Assembly (NCBI GenBank): GCA_020849035.1
Contig: JADLHC010000169.1
Coordinates: 1 to 54,276 of the forward strand
From: Planctomycetia bacterium
GTDB taxonomy: Bacteria; Planctomycetota; MHYJ01; WSZJ01
Direction: 5' to 3'
DNA: 54,276 bases
This document shows positions 23,870-30,889 of this stretch, piece by piece. How positions within the stretch are numbered: position 1 is the first letter of the stretch; every line of letters begins with the position of its first letter. The notes under the pieces are model-generated. The model was not told the origin of the DNA, searched no databases, and was given only the letters and a program-made list of their open reading frames with translations. A program made the position numbers and the translations under genes.

Positions 23870-24991
23870 ATGAAGAGGATGTCCCTCGCCACCGTCCTCG
23901 GCGCGGCGCTCGGCTGTGCGCTGCTCGGGGACGCGGGAAGTCCCTCGGACCACGTGGTCTCGAAGGCGGGCAAGTCGAAGACGTTCGCCGCGAAGCACGA
24001 GCTGAAGGTGAACGTGCCGGAGGGCGCGAAGAAGGTGCGGGTGTGGTTCACGATGCCCCAGGACGACACGGCCCAGACGGTGGCGGACCTGAAGGTCGAG
24101 ACGGCGGCGAAGTACACGATCGAGAAGGACTCCGAGGGGAACCAGAGCATCTACGTGGCGTCCGACGGCTCGGCGCGCGAGATCTCGATCACCGCGACGT
24201 TCACGGTGACGCGGCGCGAGACGCTGACGGACCCGGACCCGGCGAAGACGCGTCCGCTGACGGACGAGGAGCGGAAGGCGATGGCGCGCTACCTCGGGGC
24301 GAACAGGAACGTGGTGATCAACGACGAGATCCGGAAGCTGGCGAAGGAGATCGCCGGCGAGGAGACGAACCCGGTCAAGGTGGCGCGGAAGATCTACGAC
24401 TGGGTGCTCGCGAACATCGAGTACTGGGTGAAGGACCCGAACAACAAGAAGGCCTCCCCGGTGGGGAGCACGGAGTACTGCCTCACGTCGAAGACCGGCA
24501 ACTGCACGGACTTCCACTCCCTCTGGACCTCGCTCGCCCGCGCGGCGGGGATCCCGACCCGCATGGTCTACGGCTCGTTCTTCAAGGCCGAGCTGGACGG
24601 CAAGGACGCCGACCAGTCCTACCACTGCTGGCCCGAGTTCTGGGTGCCGGAAATCGGCTGGATTCCGCACGACGTCGCCGTGGCCGACATCTTCGTCGGC
24701 GACTTCACCCTGAACGCGGACAACGAGCCCAAGGTGAAGCTCACCACGGCGGACGGCTACACCGGCCCCGACAAGGCGAAGGTCGACTGGTACTTCGGGA
24801 ACCTCGACGAGCGCCGCGTGACCTGGTCCCGCGGCCGCGACCTCGAGCTCTCGCCGAAGCCCGACGCGGGCCCCGTCAACGCCCTCGCCAAGGCCTACGT
24901 CGAGATCGACGGCCAGGCGACCGGCGAGAAGTCCGCCGACGGCAAGACCGTCAACTGGACCCGCAAGCTGACCTTCACCGAGAAGAAATGA
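23870..24991 (+). CDS. Exported transglutaminase-like protein (paralogue of 14145 gene)
   Basis: 373 residues. An N-terminal signal peptide (MKRMSLATVLGAALGCALLG) makes it periplasmic or possibly a lipoprotein at Cys16. A beta-rich domain (AKKVRVWFTMP) precedes the transglutaminase core: SKTGNCTDFHSLW (catalytic Cys), SYHCWPEFWVPEIGW (His) and PHDVAVAD (Asp). The same three motifs and the closing NWTRKLTF strand occur in the 14145 protein. GGGAGG lies before ATG 23870. The stop overlaps the start of the Cys-domain/TusA gene (ATGA), so it belongs to the thiol cluster operon. Confidence 0.87.
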   Translation: MKRMSLATVLGAALGCALLGDAGSPSDHVVSKAGKSKTFAAKHELKVNVPEGAKKVRVWFTMPQDDTAQTVADLKVETAAKYTIEKDSEGNQSIYVASDGSAREISITATFTVTRRETLTDPDPAKTRPLTDEERKAMARYLGANRNVVINDEIRKLAKEIAGEETNPVKVARKIYDWVLANIEYWVKDPNNKKASPVGSTEYCLTSKTGNCTDFHSLWTSLARAAGIPTRMVYGSFFKAELDGKDADQSYHCWPEFWVPEIGWIPHDVAVADIFVGDFTLNADNEPKVKLTTADGYTGPDKAKVDWYFGNLDERRVTWSRGRDLELSPKPDAGPVNALAKAYVEIDGQATGEKSADGKTVNWTRKLTFTEKK

Positions 24992-25623
24992 AGCCGCTTC
25001 CCGACGGAGACTTCGCCCCGGGCGCCGGCCCGGAAGGCTCGCCGGAGCGCACGCACGCGGTGCTGGACACCGTGGCGCGCCTCACGGGCTCCTTCTGCCG
25101 CACCTGCGGCGCGAAGCTCTGCGGGCACGCGGCCGTCTTCTGCCTCGTCATGGGATTCCACGACGCGCCGGTCTGCCCGCGCTGCCTCGCCGCCGGGCTC
25201 GACTGGCCGCTGGAGTCCCTCCGCGACCGCCTCGCCGGGCGCGTGCAGGCGAAGGAGTGCCTGCGCGCCGGCTGGAGGGAGGCGGGCGAACGGGAGGGGC
25301 TCGGCGACGCCTCCCGGCCGGCCTGCCTCTGGCCGGCCTCATCGCCGGGCCCGGCCGGCCCCGTGCCTTCCCCCGCGGGGCCGGCTCCCGTTCCCGCCCC
25401 TCCTGCGCACGACGACGCGTGGGACGCGGGCGACCTGGGCTGCGGGGACCTCGTGCTCGACCTGCGCACGAAGGTCCGCGGGATGCAGCCCGGGCAGGTC
25501 CTGAAACTCACAGCGCGCGATCCCGGCGCGCCGGAGGACATCCCCGCCTGGTGCGGGCTCACCGGCCACCGGCTCCTCGCCGCCCAACCCCCGAACTACT
25601 GGATCAGAAGAAAGGAGACCTAG
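24988..25623 (+). CDS. Cys/His domain fused to a TusA-like sulfur-carrier domain
   Basis: 211 residues. Residues 37-91 hold Cys37, Cys40, Cys45, His47, Cys63, Cys66 and Cys91, exactly the spacing of the stand-alone protein at 20143. A Pro/Ala-rich linker (about 116-140) leads to a TusA domain (144-210): AGDLGCGDLVLDLRTKV with Cys152, then ARDPGAPEDIPAWCGLTGH and YWIRRKE. TusA proteins pass persulfide sulfur between partners; the added domain could be donor, acceptor or metal sensor (inference). It starts with ATGA inside the transglutaminase stop and is followed after one base by dsrE-like, so the three are one translational unit. Confidence 0.85.
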   Translation: MKPLPDGDFAPGAGPEGSPERTHAVLDTVARLTGSFCRTCGAKLCGHAAVFCLVMGFHDAPVCPRCLAAGLDWPLESLRDRLAGRVQAKECLRAGWREAGEREGLGDASRPACLWPASSPGPAGPVPSPAGPAPVPAPPAHDDAWDAGDLGCGDLVLDLRTKVRGMQPGQVLKLTARDPGAPEDIPAWCGLTGHRLLAAQPPNYWIRRKET

Positions 25624-25624
25624 C

Positions 25625-25987
25625 ATGCCCGGGAAGTTCTGCGTCACCCTCACGTACTCGAAGGACAACACCGACAAGGCCACCGTCGCGTTCGTCGTCG
25701 CCAACGCCGCCGTCGCCAGCGAGAAGCAGACGATGGTCTTCCTCTCCGTCGAGGGCGTCCGCCTGTCCCAGAAGGGCTTCGCCGACGACATGCACGAAGC
25801 CGGCTTCGACCCGCTCAAGACCCTCATGGAGAAGTTCACGAAGGCAGGCGGGCTTATCTACGTCTGCTCGCCCTGCTTCAAGAAGCGCTCCCTCAACGAG
25901 CAGAACCTCGTCCCCGGCGCGACAGTCGTCGGCGGCGCGAAGCTCGTCGAGTGGTTGTCCGACGGCAGCGGCTGCGTGAGCTTCTAG
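25625..25987 (+). CDS. DsrE/DsrF-family sulfur-relay protein
   Basis: 120 residues, the normal size for the family. A Rossmann-like alpha/beta layout is visible: VTLTYSKDNTDKATVAFVVANAAV, TMVFLSVEGVRL, then YVCSPCFKKRSL with Cys81 and Cys84, and LVPGATVVGGAKLVEWL. DsrE relatives receive or donate persulfide sulfur, commonly with TusA as partner, and TusA domains are encoded directly upstream. AGGAG for its start lies in the 3' end of the preceding gene. A large hairpin follows. Confidence 0.9.
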   Translation: MPGKFCVTLTYSKDNTDKATVAFVVANAAVASEKQTMVFLSVEGVRLSQKGFADDMHEAGFDPLKTLMEKFTKAGGLIYVCSPCFKKRSLNEQNLVPGATVVGGAKLVEWLSDGSGCVSF

Positions 25988-26000
25988 CGCGTTTCGGATC

Positions 26001-26031
26001 GCCGCGCGCCCCATCCGCCGGGGCGCGCGGC
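26001..26031. terminator. 12-bp GC hairpin after the DsrE gene (U-less terminator candidate)
   Basis: GCCGCGCGCCCC (26001-26012) pairs perfectly with GGGGCGCGCGGC (26020-26031), 7-nt loop. It begins 14 bp after the last gene of the thiol cluster. No U-tract follows, so termination is not certain. Confidence 0.5.
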
Positions 26032-26109
26032 GCCCCCCGCCTTCCCGGGCGCATTCCCGCGTCCTCGGGTATGCTCCGGACCGCCGCCCCTTCCCTCACG
26101 GAGAAACCC

Positions 26110-27528
26110 ATGCGCCTGCGCACCGCCCTCGCCCTCGCACTCCTCGCCCTCCCCGCCGCCGCCGAAGACGCCCGCGCCAAGGTCGACGAGTTCATCGCCG
26201 AGGCCACGGGGGGGCAGGACTGGGAGAAGCGCCAGAAGCTCCTGCGCGCGCTGCTGCGGACGCCGGGCGCGGCGAAGGCCTTCGTCGAGGCCGCCGCGGC
26301 CCGCGATGACATCGAGCAGTCGGCCTGGGGGCTCGCCAACGCGGCCCAGCCGCTTCTCGACTCGCGCCGCGCTGAGATCGCCGCGCCGCTCAAGGCCCTC
26401 CTCGGAGCCGACGAGGCGCCGAAGGTCCGCTTCGCCATCACCTGCATCCAGTACTCCGGCCTCACCGGCGAGCTCGCGGCGGACCTCTACGCGCTTGCGT
26501 CGTCGCAGGATTTCGACAAGTCGGGGAGCGCAACCATGGCCCTGACCTCCTCCCGCGATCCCCGCGTCATCGAACTGCTCCTGAAGGAATCCGGGGAGGA
26601 GGGGGAGCGCGGGTCGCGCGGGCTCCGCATGCTGGCCGGCACGGGGGCGCCCGCGGCCCGGGAGCGGCTGCGCGCCGTCGCCTCGAACCCGAAGGAGTCC
26701 GAGGACCGGCGCGGGGAGGCGGTCTCCGGGCTCTCCCAGGCGCCGACGGCCGAGGACGTCGAGGTTGCGAAGGGCCTTCTCGCGTCGGGAGTCACGCGCC
26801 TGGTCGAACCGTGCCTGAACCTGCTCGTGCAGGCGCGCGCCGTCGTGCCCGTCGAGACGCTCAAGGGGGTGCGGCAGAAGGGCGACGACTGGCGCGACGC
26901 GATGCTCGACAAGCTGATGTCGCTCGCCGGCGACGAGGACGGCGCGAAGGCGTGCCTGCGGCGCGCCAAGGGCGGTTCGGAGTGGGACCGCGTGGAGTGG
27001 TACGCGTGGGCGGGGCGGTCGGGGCTGAAGGCGGTGAAGGAGAAGCTGGAGAAGGAGTTCGGCGAGGAGACGAACGAAGAGGTGCGGATGGGGATCCTCA
27101 ACGGGATCGGGGAGTGCGGCGACGCGGGGTCAGTGGACCTGATCGCGAAGTACCTGACGCATCCGGAGAAGGGGAACCAGGCGATGCGGGCGCTCGGGTC
27201 GCTGGCGCGGCGGAATCCGGCGGCGCTGGACGCGGTGCTGGACAGGCTGGTGGAGACGACGGGCGTGGCGATGTTCGGCGTGGATTCGTTCCCGTACACG
27301 TACATGGAGAACGCGGCGCCGGCGCAGCGCGCGGTGCTTCTGGACGCCTACCTGCGCCTTCTCGAGCGAGTGAACGAACGCCCGCGCATCCGGCAGTCGG
27401 TGCTGAGCGCGATCGCGGAGATGGCGCGTCCCGACTTCGAGATGGGCGAGGACGCGCTGGGGCGCTGGAAGGAGTGGTGGAAGGCGAATCGGGAGGCGTG
27501 GTCGAAGGCGCCGCCGAAGTCCCGGTAG
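26110..27528 (+). CDS. Secreted HEAT-repeat protein
   Basis: 472 residues. Signal peptide MRLRTALALALLALPAAAED. The rest consists of paired helices of HEAT type, for example KVRFAITCIQYSGLTGELAADL, EEVRMGILNGIGECGDAGSVDLIAKYL and KGNQAMRALGSLARRNPAALDAVL. The last part, GRWKEWWKANREAW, is the Trp-rich ending found on many secreted HEAT proteins; the protein at 33507 ends similarly (GWLGWWKRHQ). Such proteins are scaffolds without catalytic residues. ACGGAGAAA precedes ATG 26110, and TATGCT (26070-26075) is a likely -10 box. Confidence 0.78.
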   Translation: MRLRTALALALLALPAAAEDARAKVDEFIAEATGGQDWEKRQKLLRALLRTPGAAKAFVEAAAARDDIEQSAWGLANAAQPLLDSRRAEIAAPLKALLGADEAPKVRFAITCIQYSGLTGELAADLYALASSQDFDKSGSATMALTSSRDPRVIELLLKESGEEGERGSRGLRMLAGTGAPAARERLRAVASNPKESEDRRGEAVSGLSQAPTAEDVEVAKGLLASGVTRLVEPCLNLLVQARAVVPVETLKGVRQKGDDWRDAMLDKLMSLAGDEDGAKACLRRAKGGSEWDRVEWYAWAGRSGLKAVKEKLEKEFGEETNEEVRMGILNGIGECGDAGSVDLIAKYLTHPEKGNQAMRALGSLARRNPAALDAVLDRLVETTGVAMFGVDSFPYTYMENAAPAQRAVLLDAYLRLLERVNERPRIRQSVLSAIAEMARPDFEMGEDALGRWKEWWKANREAWSKAPPKSR

Positions 27529-27536
27529 CGCGCGGC

Positions 27537-27896
27537 CTAGCGGGCCCGGCCGTGCCGCGCTTCCACCGTCGTCTGGATGCCGCCCCGGACGTTGAATCGC
27601 CCGGTCACGGTCATCGAGCGCGGCTTTACCGCCCTCACGAGGTCGTCGAGGATCCGGTTCACGACGGCTTCGTGGAAGGCGCCCTCGTTCCGGTAGCTCC
27701 AAAGGTACGACTTCAGGGATTTCAGCTCGAAGCAGAGCCGCGCGGGGACGTACTCGATGGTCAGCGTCGCGAAGTCCGGCTGTCCGGTCATGGGGCAGAC
27801 GCAGGTGAACTCCTGCGTCTCGCAGCGGACCACGTACTCCCGCCCCGGCTTCGGGTTCGGGAAGGTGTCCAGGGTCTTCGTCGGTCTGAGCGGCAC
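27537..27896 (-). CDS. queF: NADPH-dependent 7-cyano-7-deazaguanine (preQ0) reductase
   Basis: 119 residues, the short unimodular QueF type. It reduces preQ0 to preQ1 in queuosine biosynthesis. [11 protein letters not shown] contains catalytic Cys34 and Asp41 with the usual seven-residue separation; [22 protein letters not shown] matches the QueF signature including the nucleotide-binding Glu and His. Start is GTG 27896, one base beyond the fabI stop, so it is co-transcribed with fabI. queE of the same pathway lies 1.1 kb away on the other strand. Confidence 0.96.
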   Translation of the reverse strand: MPLRPTKTLDTFPNPKPGREYVVRCETQEFTCVCPMTGQPDFATLTIEYVPARLCFELKSLKSYLWSYRNEGAFHEAVVNRILDDLVRAVKPRSMTVTGRFNVRGGIQTTVEARHGRAR

Positions 27897-27897
27897 G

Positions 27898-28674
27898 CTA
27901 GACGCCGATGATGTTGTAGCCGCTGTCGACGAACAGGACGTGCCCCGTGATCCCGCGGGAGAGGTCGCTCGCGAGGAACGCCGCGGCGTCGCCGACCTGC
28001 CCCTGGTCCACGTTGCGCCGCAGCGGCGCGCGCTCCTGCACGTGGTCCAGCATCTTGCTGAACCCCGTGATCCCCGCCGCCGACAGCGTCCGCACCGGCC
28101 CCGCGCTCACCGCGTTCACCCGGATTCCCTTCGGCCCGAGGTCGCTCGCCAGGTAACGCACGCTTGCCTCGAGCGCCGCCTTCGCGACGCCCATGATGTT
28201 GTAGTTCATCACGGCCCGCGTCGCGCCGAGGAACGAGAGCGTCACGATGCTCCCATGGCGGCCCTCCATCAGGGGGGCGACCGCGCGCGTGAGCGAGACC
28301 AGCGAGAATGCCGACACGTCCAGCGCCGTGTTCCATCCCTCCTGCGTGACGTTCTTGAACTCACCCTCCAGGTCCTCCTGCCGCGCGTAGACCACCGCGT
28401 GCACCAGGATGTCCAGCCCCGCGCCGTGCCCGTGACCGTGCTTCAGCTTGTCCACCATCGCCCCCACCTGCGCCTCGCTCATCACGTCGCACATCAGCGT
28501 CTTCGTCCCCGGGATCGTGTCTGCCAGGTCCTTTACGCCCTTCTCCAGCCGGTCAGACTGGTAGGTGAGGAAGAGCTCCGCGCCTTCGCGGGCGAGGGAC
28601 TGGGCCACGCCCCAGGCGAGGCTGCGCTTGTTCGCGACGCCGACGACGAGGGCTCTCTTGCCTTTGAGGATCAC
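27898..28674 (-). CDS. fabI: Enoyl-[acyl-carrier-protein] reductase (NADH)
   Basis: 258 residues, normal FabI size. It reduces enoyl-ACP in the last step of each fatty-acid elongation cycle and is the triclosan target. [18 protein letters not shown] is the nucleotide-binding turn; [11 protein letters not shown] replaces the usual [26 protein letters not shown] carries the catalytic Tyr-x6-Lys. The C-terminus [11 protein letters not shown] is typical. GTG 28674 was selected because GGAG lies just upstream and the Rossmann fold starts there. A His/Gly-rich insert (HGHGHGAG) lies near residue 86. Confidence 0.95.
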   Translation of the reverse strand: MILKGKRALVVGVANKRSLAWGVAQSLAREGAELFLTYQSDRLEKGVKDLADTIPGTKTLMCDVMSEAQVGAMVDKLKHGHGHGAGLDILVHAVVYARQEDLEGEFKNVTQEGWNTALDVSAFSLVSLTRAVAPLMEGRHGSIVTLSFLGATRAVMNYNIMGVAKAALEASVRYLASDLGPKGIRVNAVSAGPVRTLSAAGITGFSKMLDHVQERAPLRRNVDQGQVGDAAAFLASDLSRGITGHVLFVDSGYNIIGV

Positions 28675-28762
28675 GGGTATCTCCGCGGAATGGGAAGGGG
28701 GCGAAGTATAAGGACGGTGGGGCGGTGAGGGGAGGGGGGCCCGGTTTTTTTTCAGATTTCGC

Positions 28763-28791
28763 TTGATTCCGGACGGGAGATCTCCGATACT
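28763..28791 (+). promoter_or_regulatory. Promoter of the queE leader RNA
   Basis: TTGATT (28763-28768), 17-bp spacer, GATACT (28786-28791). Expected transcription start is near 28798, two bases before the closing helix of the structured RNA. Confidence 0.55.
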
Positions 28792-28799
28792 TCTCCTGT

Positions 28800-28899
28800 A
28801 GAGCAAGCCTCCGGGATGTCGAGAGCCGGTGCAAGCCGGACGCCCGCAAGTCCTAGAGATCCGTGGCAGCCGATATACAGGCAATCCCGAAGGTGCTCT
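28800..28899 (+). promoter_or_regulatory. Structured leader resembling a cobalamin riboswitch, upstream of queE
   Basis: A closing rod is formed by AGAGCA (28800-28805)/TGCTCT (28894-28899), CCT (28808-28810)/AGG (28891-28893) and GGGAT (28813-28817)/ATCCC (28884-28888). Inside lie AGCCGGTGCAAGCCGG and CGCCCGCAAG, which resemble the cobalamin-riboswitch core (GGUG-nnA-nuCCGG ... CCCGCnAC). The 3' arm AGCCGATATACAGGC sits where the B12 box would be but matches it only partly. An intrinsic terminator and queE follow, giving promoter, aptamer-like fold, terminator, gene. The class assignment is a judgement by eye. Confidence 0.55.
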
Positions 28900-28911
28900 T
28901 CATAAAACTTG

Positions 28912-28942
28912 AACCGGCCCTTGCAGGCCGGTTTTCGTGTTT
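28912..28942 (+). terminator. Intrinsic terminator in the queE leader
   Basis: AACCGGCC (28912-28919) pairs with GGCCGGTT (28926-28933), 6-nt loop, followed by TTCGTGTTT. It lies 13 nt after the structured RNA and 52 nt before the queE start, consistent with transcription attenuation. Confidence 0.8.
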
Positions 28943-28993
28943 CTGGGGCGCGCTTCTTTCAAACCGCCCCCATTCGGCGACGTAATTCCCATC

Positions 28994-29638
28994 ATGAGAG
29001 TCGCCGAGACATTCCGGTCGCTCCAGGGGGAGGGCCCCTCTGCGGGGGCCCCGGCCACCTTCGTGAGACTGCAGGGGTGTTCCGTCGGATGTCGTTGGTG
29101 CGACACGCGTTACACTTGGGATCCGGGTCACGGAAGAGACGTCCCCCTCCCCGCCCTCCTCGATGAACTGGACTCCCTGGGCCCGCGCGACCTGCTCGTG
29201 ATCACCGGCGGCGAGCCCCTGCAGAACCGGGGCTTCGAGGAACTGCTCGAGGCCGCTTGCGAGGCCTGGCCCCGCATCGAAGTCGAGACGGCCGGCGTCG
29301 GTGCGCCACCGGCGACCCACCCCTGCCTGCACTGGAACTGGTCGCCCAAGCTCCCGTCCGTCACGCCTCTCTGGGAGGAAACCTGGGCGCACGCCCCCGC
29401 CTGGATGGCCGATCCGCGCACGATCGCCAAGATCGTCGTCGGCGAGGGCGACGAGGCGGAGGCGGCCCGGCTCGCGAGGACTCTTCCCAGGGACCGCGTC
29501 TACCTCATGCCCGAAGGCGTGACGGAGGAGGCGGTGAAGCGCCGGGCGCTGACGCTGGCGGAGGTGTGCAAGAGGGAGGGCTGGAGGATGTCGCCGCGGC
29601 TGCACATCTGGCTCTGGGGCGCGCGCCGGGGCGTCTGA
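28994..29638 (+). CDS. queE: 7-carboxy-7-deazaguanine synthase (radical SAM)
   Basis: 214 residues. It rearranges 6-carboxytetrahydropterin to 7-carboxy-7-deazaguanine for queuosine synthesis. The N-terminus VAETFRSLQGEGPSAGAPATFVRL is the QueE signature; CSVGCRWC provides the cluster-binding Cys29, Cys33 and Cys36 (C-x3-C-x2-C); TGGEPL is the SAM-binding GGE motif; NWSPKLPS and YLMPEGVT complete the family pattern. ATG 28994 lacks a Shine-Dalgarno sequence. It follows the structured leader and terminator. Confidence 0.95.
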   Translation: MRVAETFRSLQGEGPSAGAPATFVRLQGCSVGCRWCDTRYTWDPGHGRDVPLPALLDELDSLGPRDLLVITGGEPLQNRGFEELLEAACEAWPRIEVETAGVGAPPATHPCLHWNWSPKLPSVTPLWEETWAHAPAWMADPRTIAKIVVGEGDEAEAARLARTLPRDRVYLMPEGVTEEAVKRRALTLAEVCKREGWRMSPRLHIWLWGARRGV

Positions 29639-29673
29639 GCGGGGCGTCCGCTCGGCGCGCGGAGGAGGACCGG

Positions 29674-30816
29674 TCAGCGCTTCAGGGCGATGAGGCGGTC
29701 GAGATTCTCGCGGAGGCGCTCGAGGACGGTGTCGTAGCCGTACGTGCCGACGACCTCCGCCTTGCGCTTCAGGTTCACCGTCGAAGGTCCGCACCAGAGC
29801 CCGAGATCGGCGTCGTCCGTCTCGCCCGGCCCGTTCACCCGGCACCCCATCACGGCGATCGTGATCTTGTGCTTCTTCGCGTACTCGGTCATCTCCTTGA
29901 CCTGGATCGCGAGGTTCACGAACGCCTCGTTCTCCACGCGGCTGCACGAGGGGCAGGAGATGATGTTGAGGCCCTTGCCGAAGTCCGGCACGGAGCGGAA
30001 GCGGCCGTGCTCGATGTCGTCGAGGATCTGCTTGCCGGCGGCGATCTCGGCGGACTTCGCCTCGTTCGGGACGGTGAGGGAGACGCGGATCGTGTCGCCG
30101 ATCCCCTGGGTGATGAGCTGTTCGAACGCGATGCGCGTCTTGATCACGCCGTCGGGCGGCAGGCCGGCTTCGGTGACGCCGAGGTGAAGCGGCACGTCCG
30201 GGCGCTTTGCGGCAAAGCGCCGGTTGACCTCGACGACTTTCGCGGGGTCGCTGTCCTTGAGCGAGACGCAGTACTCCGTGAACCCGAGCCTGTCGAGGAT
30301 GTCGCAGTGGAAGAGCGCGCTCTCGACGATCGCGTCGCGCTGGTCCGGGTACTTCTCGAGGAACTCCGGCGCCACGGACCCGCAGTTCACGCCGACGCGG
30401 ATCGCGCAGCCGTGGTCCTTCGCCACCTTCGCGATCCAGCCGACCTTCTCCGCGATCGGCTTCTGCTTCTGCAGGTGGTGCAGGTGTCCCGGGTTGTAGC
30501 GGATCTTGTCGACGTGCGGCGCGACCTTCTCGACGAGCGGGTAGTTCTCCTGGATGTCCACGACGAGGTTGGCCGTCGTCTGTTTCCGGAGCGCCGCGAG
30601 GCCTTCGACGTCCTTCATGTTGTCCACGGCGACGCGCACGACGTCGGCGCCGGCCTTGCGGAGGTCCTCGCACTGGATGAGGGTCTCGTCCACGTTCGAG
30701 GTGTGGGTCGCGCACATGGACTGCACGGCGATCGGGTGACCGCCGCCGATGTGCGTGCGGCCGATGCGGATGGCGCGGGTGGGGTTGCGGGGGAGGGGCA
30801 TGAGATTCATAAGCAT
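29674..30816 (-). CDS. ispG: (E)-4-hydroxy-3-methylbut-2-enyl-diphosphate synthase
   Basis: 380 residues. It converts MEcPP to HMBPP in the MEP isoprenoid pathway, using a 4Fe-4S cluster. N-terminal barrel motifs: [44 protein letters not shown]. The C-terminal cluster domain shows [10 protein letters not shown] with two ligand cysteines and [11 protein letters not shown] with the third cysteine and the fourth (Glu) ligand. The start is ambiguous: ATG 30816 or the third ATG at 30801 ([14 protein letters not shown]), which lies ten bases after a TATGCT box on the minus strand (30812-30817). Confidence 0.96.
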   Translation of the reverse strand: MLMNLMPLPRNPTRAIRIGRTHIGGGHPIAVQSMCATHTSNVDETLIQCEDLRKAGADVVRVAVDNMKDVEGLAALRKQTTANLVVDIQENYPLVEKVAPHVDKIRYNPGHLHHLQKQKPIAEKVGWIAKVAKDHGCAIRVGVNCGSVAPEFLEKYPDQRDAIVESALFHCDILDRLGFTEYCVSLKDSDPAKVVEVNRRFAAKRPDVPLHLGVTEAGLPPDGVIKTRIAFEQLITQGIGDTIRVSLTVPNEAKSAEIAAGKQILDDIEHGRFRSVPDFGKGLNIISCPSCSRVENEAFVNLAIQVKEMTEYAKKHKITIAVMGCRVNGPGETDDADLGLWCGPSTVNLKRKAEVVGTYGYDTVLERLRENLDRLIALKR

Positions 30817-30874
30817 AGTGGAAACTTGAGGAAGTTGCGAGGTGCGGGATGCGCGGGGCGGCGCACGCCCGCGC

Positions 30875-30889
30875 TACACTGGCGCCGTG
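30875..30889 (+). promoter_or_regulatory. -10-like box TACACT 6 nt before GTG start
   Basis: TACACT (30875-30880), six bases, then GTG 30887. No Shine-Dalgarno sequence upstream. Leaderless start predicted. Confidence 0.5.

Noticed and set aside
28800-28899. Considered preQ1 riboswitch, 6S RNA, T-box and SRP RNA for the structured leader.
   Set aside because: No preQ1 A-rich tail pairing with a small loop, no T-box TGGNACCGCG motif, no SRP GGAAG/GNRA pair, no 6S-type long bubble; the cobalamin core was the only partial match.
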